Below are positions 47,157 through 54,634 of a stretch of 64,000 nt of DNA, in pieces (the stretch's first letter is position 1; every line of letters begins with the position of its first letter). This DNA is from Azospirillum brasilense. GTDB taxonomy: Bacteria; Pseudomonadota; Alphaproteobacteria; Azospirillales; Azospirillaceae. The DNA lies in NCBI RefSeq assembly GCF_007827815.1, contig NZ_VITH01000001.1, positions 186,001 through 250,000 on the forward strand. Reading direction: 5' to 3'. The notes beneath the pieces were generated by a model. The model saw only the letters and a list, made by a program, of their open reading frames with translations. It had not been told where the DNA came from and made no database searches. Made by a program: the position numbers and the translations under genes.

Positions 47157-47181
47157 CATTGTTCCCAGGTGTAGAACAATG
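47157..47181. promoter_or_regulatory. LysR-type operator in the wrbA/lysR divergent region
   Basis: CATTGTTC-N9-GAACAATG, a perfect palindrome with 8-bp arms (47157-47164, 47174-47181) containing the LTTR T-N11-A pattern. It ends 2 bp before the regulator's ATG, so binding would block its own expression while facing the wrbA promoter. Confidence 0.6.
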
Positions 47182-47183
47182 GC

Positions 47184-48122
47184 ATGGACCGCCTCGACGA
47201 CATGATGGCCTTTATCAAGGTCGTGGACACCAAGAGCTTCACCACCGCGGCGGAGCGCCTGAACCTGTCCAAGTCCGTGGTTTCCCGCCGCATCGCGGAA
47301 CTGGAGAACCGGCTGGGGGCGCGGCTGCTGAACCGCACCACGCGCAAGCTCAGCCTGACCGAGGTGGGACAAGCCTATTACGAGCGCTGCACCCGCATCA
47401 TCGCCGACCTGGAGGAGGCGGAACAGGCCGTCGCCGACCTGCACGCCGCCCCGCGCGGGCGGCTGAAGGTCAACGCGCCGGTGTCCTTCGGACTGCTGCA
47501 TCTGGCCAAGGCGGTGGCCGAGTTCCTTGAGCGCTATCCGTCCATCGAGATCGAGATGGACCTCAACGACCGTTACGTGGATCTGATCGACGAGGGCTAC
47601 GATCTGGCGGTGCGCATCGGGCGGCTGCGCGACAGCTCGCTGATCGCCAAGCGGCTGGCCCCCAACCGGCAGGTGGTCTGCGCAAGCCCGGCTTATCTGG
47701 AGAAGCACGGCACTCCTCAGACGCCGGATGAGCTGTCCAATCACAACTGCCTGATTTACACCAATGTTCCGACTGCTGAGCAGTGGCAGTTCCGCGTTGG
47801 CGACGCCATGCGCTCCGTCCGGGTGTCGGGCTCGCTGCGCACCAACAACGGCGACCTGCTGCGCGAGTCCGCTATCGCCGGGGTCGGCATCATCGTGCTG
47901 CCCACCTTCCTGTGCGGCGAAGCGCTGTCCAAGGGGCAGCTCCAGTGCCTGCTGCTGGACTATTACATGGCGGAGTCGAACGTCTTCGCGGTCTACCCAC
48001 AGAACCGGCATCTGTCGCCGAAGGTCCGCGTCTTCGTTGATTTCCTAGCTGAGCGTTTCGGCCCGCGCCCCTATTGGGACTGCGCCCTGCTCAGCCTGCA
48101 GCCGTTCCGGGCGGAGGCGTGA
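47184..48122 (+). CDS. LysR-family transcriptional regulator
   Basis: 312 residues. Helix-turn-helix at about 18-40: [20 protein letters not shown], followed by [20 protein letters not shown]. The effector domain (about 90-300) is the substrate-binding type: [20 protein letters not shown], then [18 protein letters not shown]. It probably controls the divergent wrbA and itself through the palindrome at 47157-47181. No clear ribosome binding site precedes the ATG, so the transcript may be nearly leaderless. The inducer could be a quinone or an electrophile; this is inference. Confidence 0.92.
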   Translation: MDRLDDMMAFIKVVDTKSFTTAAERLNLSKSVVSRRIAELENRLGARLLNRTTRKLSLTEVGQAYYERCTRIIADLEEAEQAVADLHAAPRGRLKVNAPVSFGLLHLAKAVAEFLERYPSIEIEMDLNDRYVDLIDEGYDLAVRIGRLRDSSLIAKRLAPNRQVVCASPAYLEKHGTPQTPDELSNHNCLIYTNVPTAEQWQFRVGDAMRSVRVSGSLRTNNGDLLRESAIAGVGIIVLPTFLCGEALSKGQLQCLLLDYYMAESNVFAVYPQNRHLSPKVRVFVDFLAERFGPRPYWDCALLSLQPFRAEA

Positions 48123-48152
48123 CTCACACCCCCGTCCCGAGCGGCGTCTTTG

Positions 48153-49583
48153 TCAGTTTTCCGGCTTCTCCAATATAAAGAGCAGCCCCGGCACACCGAC
48201 GCCCTTCTCCCGGCGGGGGGAGCAGGGCTCCATCAGCCGCACCGTCAGGCCCGCCGCCGCCGCCGTCTCGCGCAGATAGGCTTCGGTGTGGGCGTAGCGC
48301 CGCGACGGGCCGAGCGCATGGCCGGCGCCCGCCGCGTCCCCCTCCAGGCGCTCCACCGTCGCGGCGAAGCGGCCCGCCGGCCGCAGAGCCTTGGCGGCGC
48401 CGTCAAACAGCGCGGTCAGGTTGCCGAGATAGACCAGCACGTCAGCGGCGACCAGCAGGTCCCAGCTTCCCGGCGCCGGTGCCAGCGCCGCGACCACGTC
48501 GCCGACCGCCAACTCGTCATAGAGCGCGCGGGCGCGGGCCTTTTCGACCATGCGCGGGGCGAGATCGACCCCGGCGAGATACGCCGCCAAGGGGCGGAAC
48601 GCCACGCCCGCCAAGCCGGTGCCGCAGCCGAGGTCCAGCACCCGCAACCCAGGTGCCCCAGGTTCGGAAGCCCCAGGTTCGGAAGCTCTAGGTTCGGAAG
48701 CTCTAGGTTCGGAAGCCGGCCCCAGCCGGTCCACCGCCTCGCGCAGCAGGGCCGGCGCGGAGTAGCCCAGCTTGCCCACCAGATCCTGGTCGAAGCGGTC
48801 GGCGTAACGGTCGAACAGGGCGCGCACATAGGCGGCCGACAGGTCCTCTCCCGCGCCGCCCTCCAGTGCGGAAATCAACGCCGCGCAGCCGAGTCGGCCG
48901 TCCGGGTCGAGGTGTTCGGCACGGCGCAGCGCGGTCAATGCCTTCGCCGGCTCCTGCAGCGCGATCCAGGCCCGCCCGATGGCGGCGTGCAGGTCCGCGT
49001 CCTCCGGGTCCCGGCGGGACAAGGGCTGCAGCAGTTCGACCGCGCCCAGCGCGTCGCCGGCCTCGACCAGCAGGGCGGCCAGTTCCAACGCCGCCTCGCG
49101 GTCGCCGGGGCGCAGAGCCACGGCCTCGCGGTACTCCTCCAGCGCGGCGTCCCGCCTGCCCGACGCCGCCAGGGCACGGGCGAGGCCGAGCCGGGCCGTT
49201 GCGGAATCCGGCCGTTCCGCCGTCAACACCCGCCCGGTGGCCACGGCCTCCTCGAACCGGCCAGCGGTCCGCAACGCCTCGGCCAGCGCGATCCGCCAGG
49301 GCCACACGCCGGGGTCGAGCGCCACCGCCCGCCCGCAGGCGGCCAGAGATCCAGCGGCCTCGCCCGCGTCCCGCGTGCTGTCGGCCAAGGCGCCCCAAGC
49401 CTCACCCGACGCCGGGTCGGCGGCGCAGGCAAGGCGGAAGGCACGCGCCGCCCCCACCGCGTCGGCGGCGTAGAGTCGGTCATAGCCAGTCTGGAACAAC
49501 ATGCCCGGAACGTCTCCGGGTTGGACGAGGGGGGCTGCCCCCTCCCGCTCGGCTTGAGCCGTTGAATCGCGATCCACGATCAC
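48153..49583 (-). CDS. TPR protein with C-terminal SAM-dependent methyltransferase
   Basis: 476 residues. Residues about 30-240 form tetratricopeptide repeats (for example AALEEYREAVALRPGDREAA). A linker of degenerate 5-residue repeats (ASEPR, ASEPG, APG; about residues 288-308) is encoded by four 15-bp units. The class I methyltransferase fold then starts LRVLDLGCGTGLAGVAFRPL, with LAGVDLAPRMVEKARARALY and SWDLLVAADVLVYLGNL. This is the TPR-methyltransferase layout seen in some alphaproteobacteria; the substrate is unknown. Confidence 0.85.
   Translation of the reverse strand: MIVDRDSTAQAEREGAAPLVQPGDVPGMLFQTGYDRLYAADAVGAARAFRLACAADPASGEAWGALADSTRDAGEAAGSLAACGRAVALDPGVWPWRIALAEALRTAGRFEEAVATGRVLTAERPDSATARLGLARALAASGRRDAALEEYREAVALRPGDREAALELAALLVEAGDALGAVELLQPLSRRDPEDADLHAAIGRAWIALQEPAKALTALRRAEHLDPDGRLGCAALISALEGGAGEDLSAAYVRALFDRYADRFDQDLVGKLGYSAPALLREAVDRLGPASEPRASEPRASEPGASEPGAPGLRVLDLGCGTGLAGVAFRPLAAYLAGVDLAPRMVEKARARALYDELAVGDVVAALAPAPGSWDLLVAADVLVYLGNLTALFDGAAKALRPAGRFAATVERLEGDAAGAGHALGPSRRYAHTEAYLRETAAAAGLTVRLMEPCSPRREKGVGVPGLLFILEKPEN
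48660..48719. repeat. 15-bp tandem repeat, four copies, in frame
   Basis: Four consecutive units starting AGGTTCGGAAG (48660-48674, 48675-48689, 48690-48704, 48705-48719). Units 2 and 3 are identical; the others differ in the last bases. They encode the linker between TPR and methyltransferase domains. Being a multiple of three, copy-number change would alter linker length without a frameshift. Confidence 0.9.
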
Positions 49584-49940
49584 TTCGCTATGGGAGATGC
49601 GCCGGCGCCGTCCCCCTCCGGGAGACTCCGGACTGCGAGAGACGACGTGAACTCCTGCACCAGCTTCGAGACGCGCGCAAGAGGCATCCGAAGGAGGTCA
49701 TCCAACCACGAATCGAGCGTCAGACCGTCGCATTAGGCCGTTTGGAGGAAATTGTACGTCTTTTGCACAATCCACCACTTTCGGTTTTTCAAACGGCTTC
49801 GGAATCAGTGCCTTAATGGCTAAGTCCGAGGCGGGGAGTCGGCTTTTCCAACGGCCTTGTGACATCGTTCGAGCGAAAGGCGTGGTATTACCGGGCCGCA
49901 AATAGATTGACGCTGTATAAAATTTTTGGAAGTGTGGCTT
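49584..49940. other. AT-rich promoter region upstream of the lytic transglycosylase leader
   Basis: No supported gene. The end of the region turns strongly AT-rich, with TTGACG at 49907 and TATAAAATTTTT at 49916-49927, which looks like a promoter for the structured leader that follows. The spacing between those two boxes is too short for them to be one -35/-10 pair, so the exact start is not fixed. Confidence 0.5.
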
Positions 49941-49942
49941 CG

Positions 49943-50056
49943 GCGCCCGATGGTGGGCGCTGAACTTTCGGGTAGGAGGCGGTCACCGTAAGCGACTCGG
50001 TGACCGGTAATGGCGGCCCCGCGCGGGGGGCCAAAACGAAGCCGGATGACCCCGGC
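49943..50056 (+). ncRNA. structured 5' leader, candidate cis-regulatory RNA of the lytic transglycosylase gene
   Basis: Four perfect hairpins lie in 114 nt: GCGCCC/GGGCGC (49943-49960), CGGTCACC/GGTGACCG (49980-50006), GGCCCC/GGGGCC (50015-50032) and GCCGG/CCGGC (50041-50056). The last ends about 22 bp before the ATG. The stretches GCTGAACTTTCGGG, GGTAATGG and CCGGCAACGAAC lie between or next to the stems. I could not match it to a known riboswitch class with certainty; the downstream cell-wall hydrolase recalls ydaO (c-di-AMP) targets, but that class's conserved 3' core is not present. Confidence 0.6.
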
Positions 50057-50078
50057 AACGAACGAGGGGACCGAGGAT

Positions 50079-50744
50079 ATGCAGGATCGAACTCAGCGCG
50101 TGCGACGCACGTATGGCGGCTGGATCGCTCTTGCACTGGGCTTAGCCGCCGCTCCGGTCCTCCTCGCCAAGCCCGCCGCCGCCCAGGACAGCAGCTGCGT
50201 CTCCCACGCCGTGGAGGCCGAGCGCAAGTTCAACATCCCCTCCGGCCTTCTCGTCGCCATCGCCCTGGTGGAAAGCGGGCAGGACGGCGCCCCGACCCCC
50301 TTCGCGATGAGCGTGGAAGGCCGTCCGGTCTACGCCCGCAACGCCAATGACGCCGCCCGGCACCTCCGCGACAAGCGCGGCCAGCTTCGGCAGAACGTCT
50401 ATGTCGGCTGCATGCAGATCTCGCTGGGCACCCACCGTGGCGAGTTCCAGCCGGTGGAGCGGATCGTCGACCCCCGCGAGAACGTCAACTACGCCGGCCG
50501 CCTGCTGCTTCGCCTGCACGGCGAGCAGGGCAGCTGGAAGACCGCCGTCGCCCGCTACAACGGCGGCTCCACCCGTCAGGCCCAGAACTACGTCTGCAAG
50601 ATCTGGCAGCACCTGAACGAGCTGGACCCGAAGAGCGCCAAGCTGCTGGAATCCGCCCGTTGCGGCGACTCCGAACCGGCCAGCATCGCGCCGAGCACCC
50701 GCCGCACCTTCCGCAACGCCCAGCAGGTCGCCTCCCTGGACTGA
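50079..50744 (+). CDS. lytic transglycosylase (SLT domain)
   Basis: 221 residues from ATG 50079. A signal peptide (about 1-35, ending AAA-QD) exports it to the periplasm. The catalytic Glu65 lies in GLLVAIALVESGQDG; GCMQISLGTHRG and AVARYNGGS are the other SLT-domain motifs. It cleaves glycan strands of murein to 1,6-anhydro ends. The gene stands alone behind a long structured leader. Confidence 0.92.
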   Translation: MQDRTQRVRRTYGGWIALALGLAAAPVLLAKPAAAQDSSCVSHAVEAERKFNIPSGLLVAIALVESGQDGAPTPFAMSVEGRPVYARNANDAARHLRDKRGQLRQNVYVGCMQISLGTHRGEFQPVERIVDPRENVNYAGRLLLRLHGEQGSWKTAVARYNGGSTRQAQNYVCKIWQHLNELDPKSAKLLESARCGDSEPASIAPSTRRTFRNAQQVASLD

Positions 50745-50825
50745 TCCCGGCGTCGCGCCCGGCATCGTCATGACCCGCTCGCAGGGGATGGCGCGGAACG
50801 CCCCGATGGGCTAAATCCCTGCCCC

Positions 50826-51665
50826 ATGAACTACCGTCACATTTTCCACGCCGGCAACCCCGCCGATGTGATGAAGCACGCCGTCCTGGCGCTGATCATC
50901 GATCATCTGCGCGCCAAGCCGGCGCCCTTCTGCGTGCTCGACGCCCACGCCGGCATCGGGCGCTACGACCTGGACTCCGAACCGGCGCGCAAGACGCTGG
51001 AGTTCCAGGGCGGAATCGGACGGCTGTTCGGCCGGCCGGCGCCGCACCCGGCGCTGCGGCCCTATCTCGACGCGGTGTCGGCTCTGAACCCGGACGGGCG
51101 GCTGCGCTGGTATCCCGGATCACCCCGGCTGGCCCGGGCGCTGCTGCGCGAGCAGGACCGGCTCCTCCTCAACGAGCTTCACCCCGACGACTGGCAGACC
51201 CTGAAGACGGAGTTCGCCGGGGACCGTCAGGTCTCGGTCTTCAAGACGGATGCCTATCAGGCGCTGAAGGCCCATCTGCCGCCGCGGGAAAAGCGCGGCC
51301 TCGCGCTGATCGACCCGCCCTTCGAGCAGCCGGACGAGTTCGCCCGCATGGCCGAGGGGCTGAAGGCCGCGCACAAGCGCTGGTCCACCGGCATTTACGC
51401 CCTGTGGTACCCGATCAAGGAGCGTGCCGCCGTCTGGCGCTTCCAGGAGGCGGTGGAGAACACCGGCATCCGCAAGATCCTGAGGGTCGAGCTGACCTGG
51501 CACCCGGAGGACACCCACCTCCGGCTGAACGGCTCCGGCCTTCTGATCGTCAACCCGCCCTGGACGCTGGACGACACGCTGCGCGACCTGCTGCCGGCGC
51601 TGCACGCCGCCCTGCCCTCCACCGGCGGTGGCTGCACGGTCGACTGGCTGGTTCCGGAAGGTTGA
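50826..51665 (+). CDS. rlmJ: 23S rRNA (adenine2030-N6)-methyltransferase RlmJ
   Basis: 279 residues. It opens MNYRHIFHAGNPADVMKHAV, the RlmJ signature. SAM-binding FCVLDAHAGIGRYDL and the catalytic DPPFEQPDEF motif follow, with GIYALWYPIK downstream. It methylates A2030 of 23S rRNA before or during assembly. It is monocistronic, 81 bp after the transglycosylase gene. Confidence 0.95.
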   Translation: MNYRHIFHAGNPADVMKHAVLALIIDHLRAKPAPFCVLDAHAGIGRYDLDSEPARKTLEFQGGIGRLFGRPAPHPALRPYLDAVSALNPDGRLRWYPGSPRLARALLREQDRLLLNELHPDDWQTLKTEFAGDRQVSVFKTDAYQALKAHLPPREKRGLALIDPPFEQPDEFARMAEGLKAAHKRWSTGIYALWYPIKERAAVWRFQEAVENTGIRKILRVELTWHPEDTHLRLNGSGLLIVNPPWTLDDTLRDLLPALHAALPSTGGGCTVDWLVPEG

Positions 51666-51775
51666 AACCGCAAATTTCAACGGGAAAGCGTCAACCGGTC
51701 ACAGAGGTTGCCGTTGCAACCGCCCCGCCAATCGCCCTAGGCTGAACGGGATTACTCCGTTCCGGCAAGGCCACG

Positions 51776-52771
51776 ATGTCCCGTTCCAACGAATTCGCCA
51801 GCAGCTTCATCAAGGCTCACGCCGACGCCGGGTTGGAGCGCGTCTCGATCGCCCACATCCTCCAGACCATCCAGAAGGACCCGGCCTTCCTGTTCAGCGA
51901 GGAGTTGCGGCGCGGCGGCGGCCAGTGCCCGATGCACGCAGCCCCCAACGCCGACGACGCGGACAAGGTGACGGTCAACACGCTGCTGGCCTACCTGTTC
52001 GAACGGCTGCGCGACCATGTGGCGTCCAAGCTGCCGCTGGACGAGCGCGGACAGGTGATGCTGCCGATCCCGCCGCGCTCCCCGCACGGCATCAACCCGG
52101 CCGACCGCGCCGCGATGGCGGCCGCGCCGCTCGACGTGATGGCCTCGGTCCTGCGCGACGCCACCTGTCACCTGCTGGACGGCCTCATCACCGGCTGGGC
52201 GGCCGACCTGCTGTCGGAGGAGGAGCATTACCGGGCGCAGGGCACGGGCGAAATCTCCGCCGCCGCCGCCGCCACCTTCATCCTGCGCACGACGCTGGAG
52301 GATTCGCCGCTCTACCAGCGCGCCGGCTACGACATGCTGTCGATCACCAAGACCGGCAGCCACACCGCCATCCACATCTGCTGGGCGATGGTCGAGGCCG
52401 CCCCCCTGCTGCTCCCGGACAAGGACGCGGCGGCTTACGACGACCTCGTGCGGCGCAGCCTGAAGCAGGTGGTGCCGCTGTCGATGGCCAGCCTGGGCAT
52501 GCTGGTCCATTACATGGAGGCGTCGGGGATCGAACCCCACGACGGCCTCGCCATCCACCTGCTGCCCAAGGACCAGACGGCCTTCGTCCTCGACGAGGCC
52601 GGGCTGATCTGCCTGAACCCGGAGCCGATCACCCGCTTCGCCAAGCCCGACGAGCGGCACTACACCGGCTGCCCGGCCTTCTACACGCCCGGCTTCATCA
52701 AACTGTATCTCGACATCGTGGCCAGCATCGCCATGGACTACGGCGTCTACGACCGGCTTCGCGACCGCTGA
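51776..52771 (+). CDS. unknown-family protein, copy A of tandem paralogues
   Basis: 331 residues; family not recognised. No signal peptide or transmembrane helix. It aligns end to end with the next gene. Residues shared by both include Cys51/His54 (GQCPxHA), Cys131-His132 (CHLLD), the block GYDMLSITKTGSHTAxHxCW with His196, His200 and Cys202, RRSLKQVxPLxMxSLGML, and ERHYTGCPAFY (His295, Cys299). The many conserved His and Cys suggest metal or cofactor binding. It is 31 bp from copy B and probably co-transcribed with it. Confidence 0.85.
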   Translation: MSRSNEFASSFIKAHADAGLERVSIAHILQTIQKDPAFLFSEELRRGGGQCPMHAAPNADDADKVTVNTLLAYLFERLRDHVASKLPLDERGQVMLPIPPRSPHGINPADRAAMAAAPLDVMASVLRDATCHLLDGLITGWAADLLSEEEHYRAQGTGEISAAAAATFILRTTLEDSPLYQRAGYDMLSITKTGSHTAIHICWAMVEAAPLLLPDKDAAAYDDLVRRSLKQVVPLSMASLGMLVHYMEASGIEPHDGLAIHLLPKDQTAFVLDEAGLICLNPEPITRFAKPDERHYTGCPAFYTPGFIKLYLDIVASIAMDYGVYDRLRDR

Positions 52772-52802
52772 CCGTCCTCACCCACGAGATTGACGCCCCA
52801 TC

Positions 52803-53804
52803 ATGGCCCGCTCCAACGACTTCGCCCTGACCTATCTCGCCGCGCATGAGGAAGCCGGGATGACCCGGATCAACCTCGCGCCGATCCTGCACCGCATCAC
52901 CGAGGACCCGAACTACCTCTTCACCGAGGAGCTTCAACGCCTCGCCGGCCAGTGCCCGGCCCACGCGGACACCCGCAAGGAGGATTACGAGAAGGTCGCG
53001 ATCAACACGCTGCTGGCTTTCCTCTACAACGACCTGCGCGACCACATCACCAACCGCATGCCGCTGGACGCCGACGGCCATCTGCAATTGTGCAACCCGC
53101 CGGACTCGCCGCACGGGCTGGACGTCGCCGACGCCGCCGGGCTGGACGCCGCCTCGGCGGAGACGCTGATCGGCTTCCTGCGCGACAGCGTGTGCCACCT
53201 GCTGGACGCCATCATCAAGGACTGGGCGATCAAGGTGACCCTGGAGGAGGAGCGCTGCCGGGCGGAGGGCGCCATCACCCCGCTCGCCGCGGCCAGCTTC
53301 GTCCTCGCCAACACGCTGGAGGCGTCGGTGCTGCACGCGCCGTCCGGCTACGACATGCTGTCGATCACCAAGACGGGCAGCCACACCGCGCTCCACGTCT
53401 GCTGGAACCTGTGCGAGTCGGCGCCGATGCTGAAGCCCGGCCTGACCCCGGCCGAGTACGACGACCTGTCGCGCCGCAGCCTGAAGCAGGTGCTGCCGCT
53501 TGCTATGGGCAGCCTCGGCATGCTCTGCCAGTTCATGGGGGCCGGCCACATCGAGGCCGACGACCACCAGGCCATCCACCCCCTGCCCCGCCACCAGACC
53601 GCCTTCGTCTATGACGCGGAGGCGCCGGGCGGCATGATCGTCCTGAACGCCGACCTGATCGAGCCGACCGCGCAGGCGGGCGAGCGCCACTACACCGGCT
53701 GCCCGGCCTTCTACGCCAACGGCCTGATCAATCTCTACATGGAGATCGTGCTGTCGCTGGCCGCGCGGTACGACATCTACGGGCGCGTCCTGCGGGCCGG
53801 ATGA
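52803..53804 (+). CDS. unknown-family protein, copy B of tandem paralogues
   Basis: 333 residues, paralogue of the preceding gene, with near-ungapped alignment and the same His/Cys positions (GQCPAHA at 50-56, CHLLDAII, SHTALHVCW, ERHYTGCPAFY). A 4-5 residue insertion near 272 is the main length difference. Both proteins start M(S/A)RSN(E/D)FA. The duplication is old enough that the DNA has diverged, yet the core blocks are fixed, implying both copies are under selection. Function unknown. Confidence 0.85.
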   Translation: MARSNDFALTYLAAHEEAGMTRINLAPILHRITEDPNYLFTEELQRLAGQCPAHADTRKEDYEKVAINTLLAFLYNDLRDHITNRMPLDADGHLQLCNPPDSPHGLDVADAAGLDAASAETLIGFLRDSVCHLLDAIIKDWAIKVTLEEERCRAEGAITPLAAASFVLANTLEASVLHAPSGYDMLSITKTGSHTALHVCWNLCESAPMLKPGLTPAEYDDLSRRSLKQVLPLAMGSLGMLCQFMGAGHIEADDHQAIHPLPRHQTAFVYDAEAPGGMIVLNADLIEPTAQAGERHYTGCPAFYANGLINLYMEIVLSLAARYDIYGRVLRAG

Positions 53805-53895
53805 CCAAAGCGCCGCACAGCCCAGCGGTGCGGCGGCCTTGACGCCACGCAAAGTGTGCCTATCTTGGCGGCCTTGTCGATTTGGAGACTGCTGC

Positions 53896-54621
53896 GTGGC
53901 CACCACCCGGAAGATGTTGCGCCGTTACACGACCACCGCCCTGGCCGACGGGATCAAGCGGGCGCGCGGGCGCATGGTCTCCCCGCTGCAACGGGCGCTC
54001 GGGCATGTCGAAAGCGTGTTCATCGACCACGCCTGCTTCCGGCTGGTCTATTCGAACACCCACCGCATCTCCCCCAACATGTACCGGGCGAGCCAGCCCT
54101 CGCCCTCGCACATCCGGGAAGCGGCGCGGCACGGCGTGAAGACCATCCTGAACCTGCGCGGCGGCCGCGACTGCGCCTCCTACATCCTGGAGGCCGAGGC
54201 CTGCCGGGCGGCCGGGCTGACGCTGGTGGACTTTCCCGTCAACTCCCGCGACATGCCGAAGAAGGAGACGCTGCTGAAGGCCCGCGACCTGTTCGCGACC
54301 ATGCAGTATCCGGCGCTTCTCCATTGCAAGTCGGGGGCGGACCGCGCCGGTTTCATGTCGGCGCTCTACCTCTTCATCCACGAGGGCGTGCCGCTGGAGC
54401 GGGCGACCAAGCAGCTCCATTGGAAGTACGGCCACTTCAAGCAGGCGAAGACCGGCATCCTCGACTATTTCTTCGAGCTGTACGCCGCCTACAACGAGAA
54501 GCGCCCGATCGCCTTCTGGGACTGGGTGGAGCGCGTTTACGACCCGGTGGAGGCCAAGGCCAGCTTCCGCTCCCGCGAGTGGGCCGACACGGTGGTCGAC
54601 CGGGTCCTCGGCCGGGAGTGA
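53896..54621 (+). CDS. dual-specificity / tyrosine phosphatase-like protein
   Basis: 241 residues from GTG 53896, with GGAG 8 bp upstream. The Cx5R phosphatase loop is ALLHCKSGADRAGFMSALYL (Cys144, Arg150). The N-terminal domain has NMYRASQPSPSHIREAARHG and GVKTILNLRGGRD, typical of the DSP fold of bacterial putative protein-tyrosine phosphatases. The general acid may be Asp119 in NSRDMP. It lies 91 bp downstream of the tandem unknown pair on the same strand, so it could be functionally linked to them. Confidence 0.85.
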   Translation: MATTRKMLRRYTTTALADGIKRARGRMVSPLQRALGHVESVFIDHACFRLVYSNTHRISPNMYRASQPSPSHIREAARHGVKTILNLRGGRDCASYILEAEACRAAGLTLVDFPVNSRDMPKKETLLKARDLFATMQYPALLHCKSGADRAGFMSALYLFIHEGVPLERATKQLHWKYGHFKQAKTGILDYFFELYAAYNEKRPIAFWDWVERVYDPVEAKASFRSREWADTVVDRVLGRE

Positions 54622-54634
54622 CCCGGCGGGCGCG

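Noticed and set aside
49622..49816. Possible small protein ending LLHNPPLSVFQTASESVP upstream of the lytic transglycosylase
   Set aside because: The last 50 codons look coding-like, but no start codon with a ribosome binding site is in frame after the flanking minus-strand gene, so I do not annotate it.
49943..50056. Assignment of the leader to the ydaO (c-di-AMP) riboswitch
   Set aside because: Order of elements and target gene are suggestive, but the invariant ACAGCUAAC-type core and the closing P1 pairing are not found; left as an unclassified structured leader.
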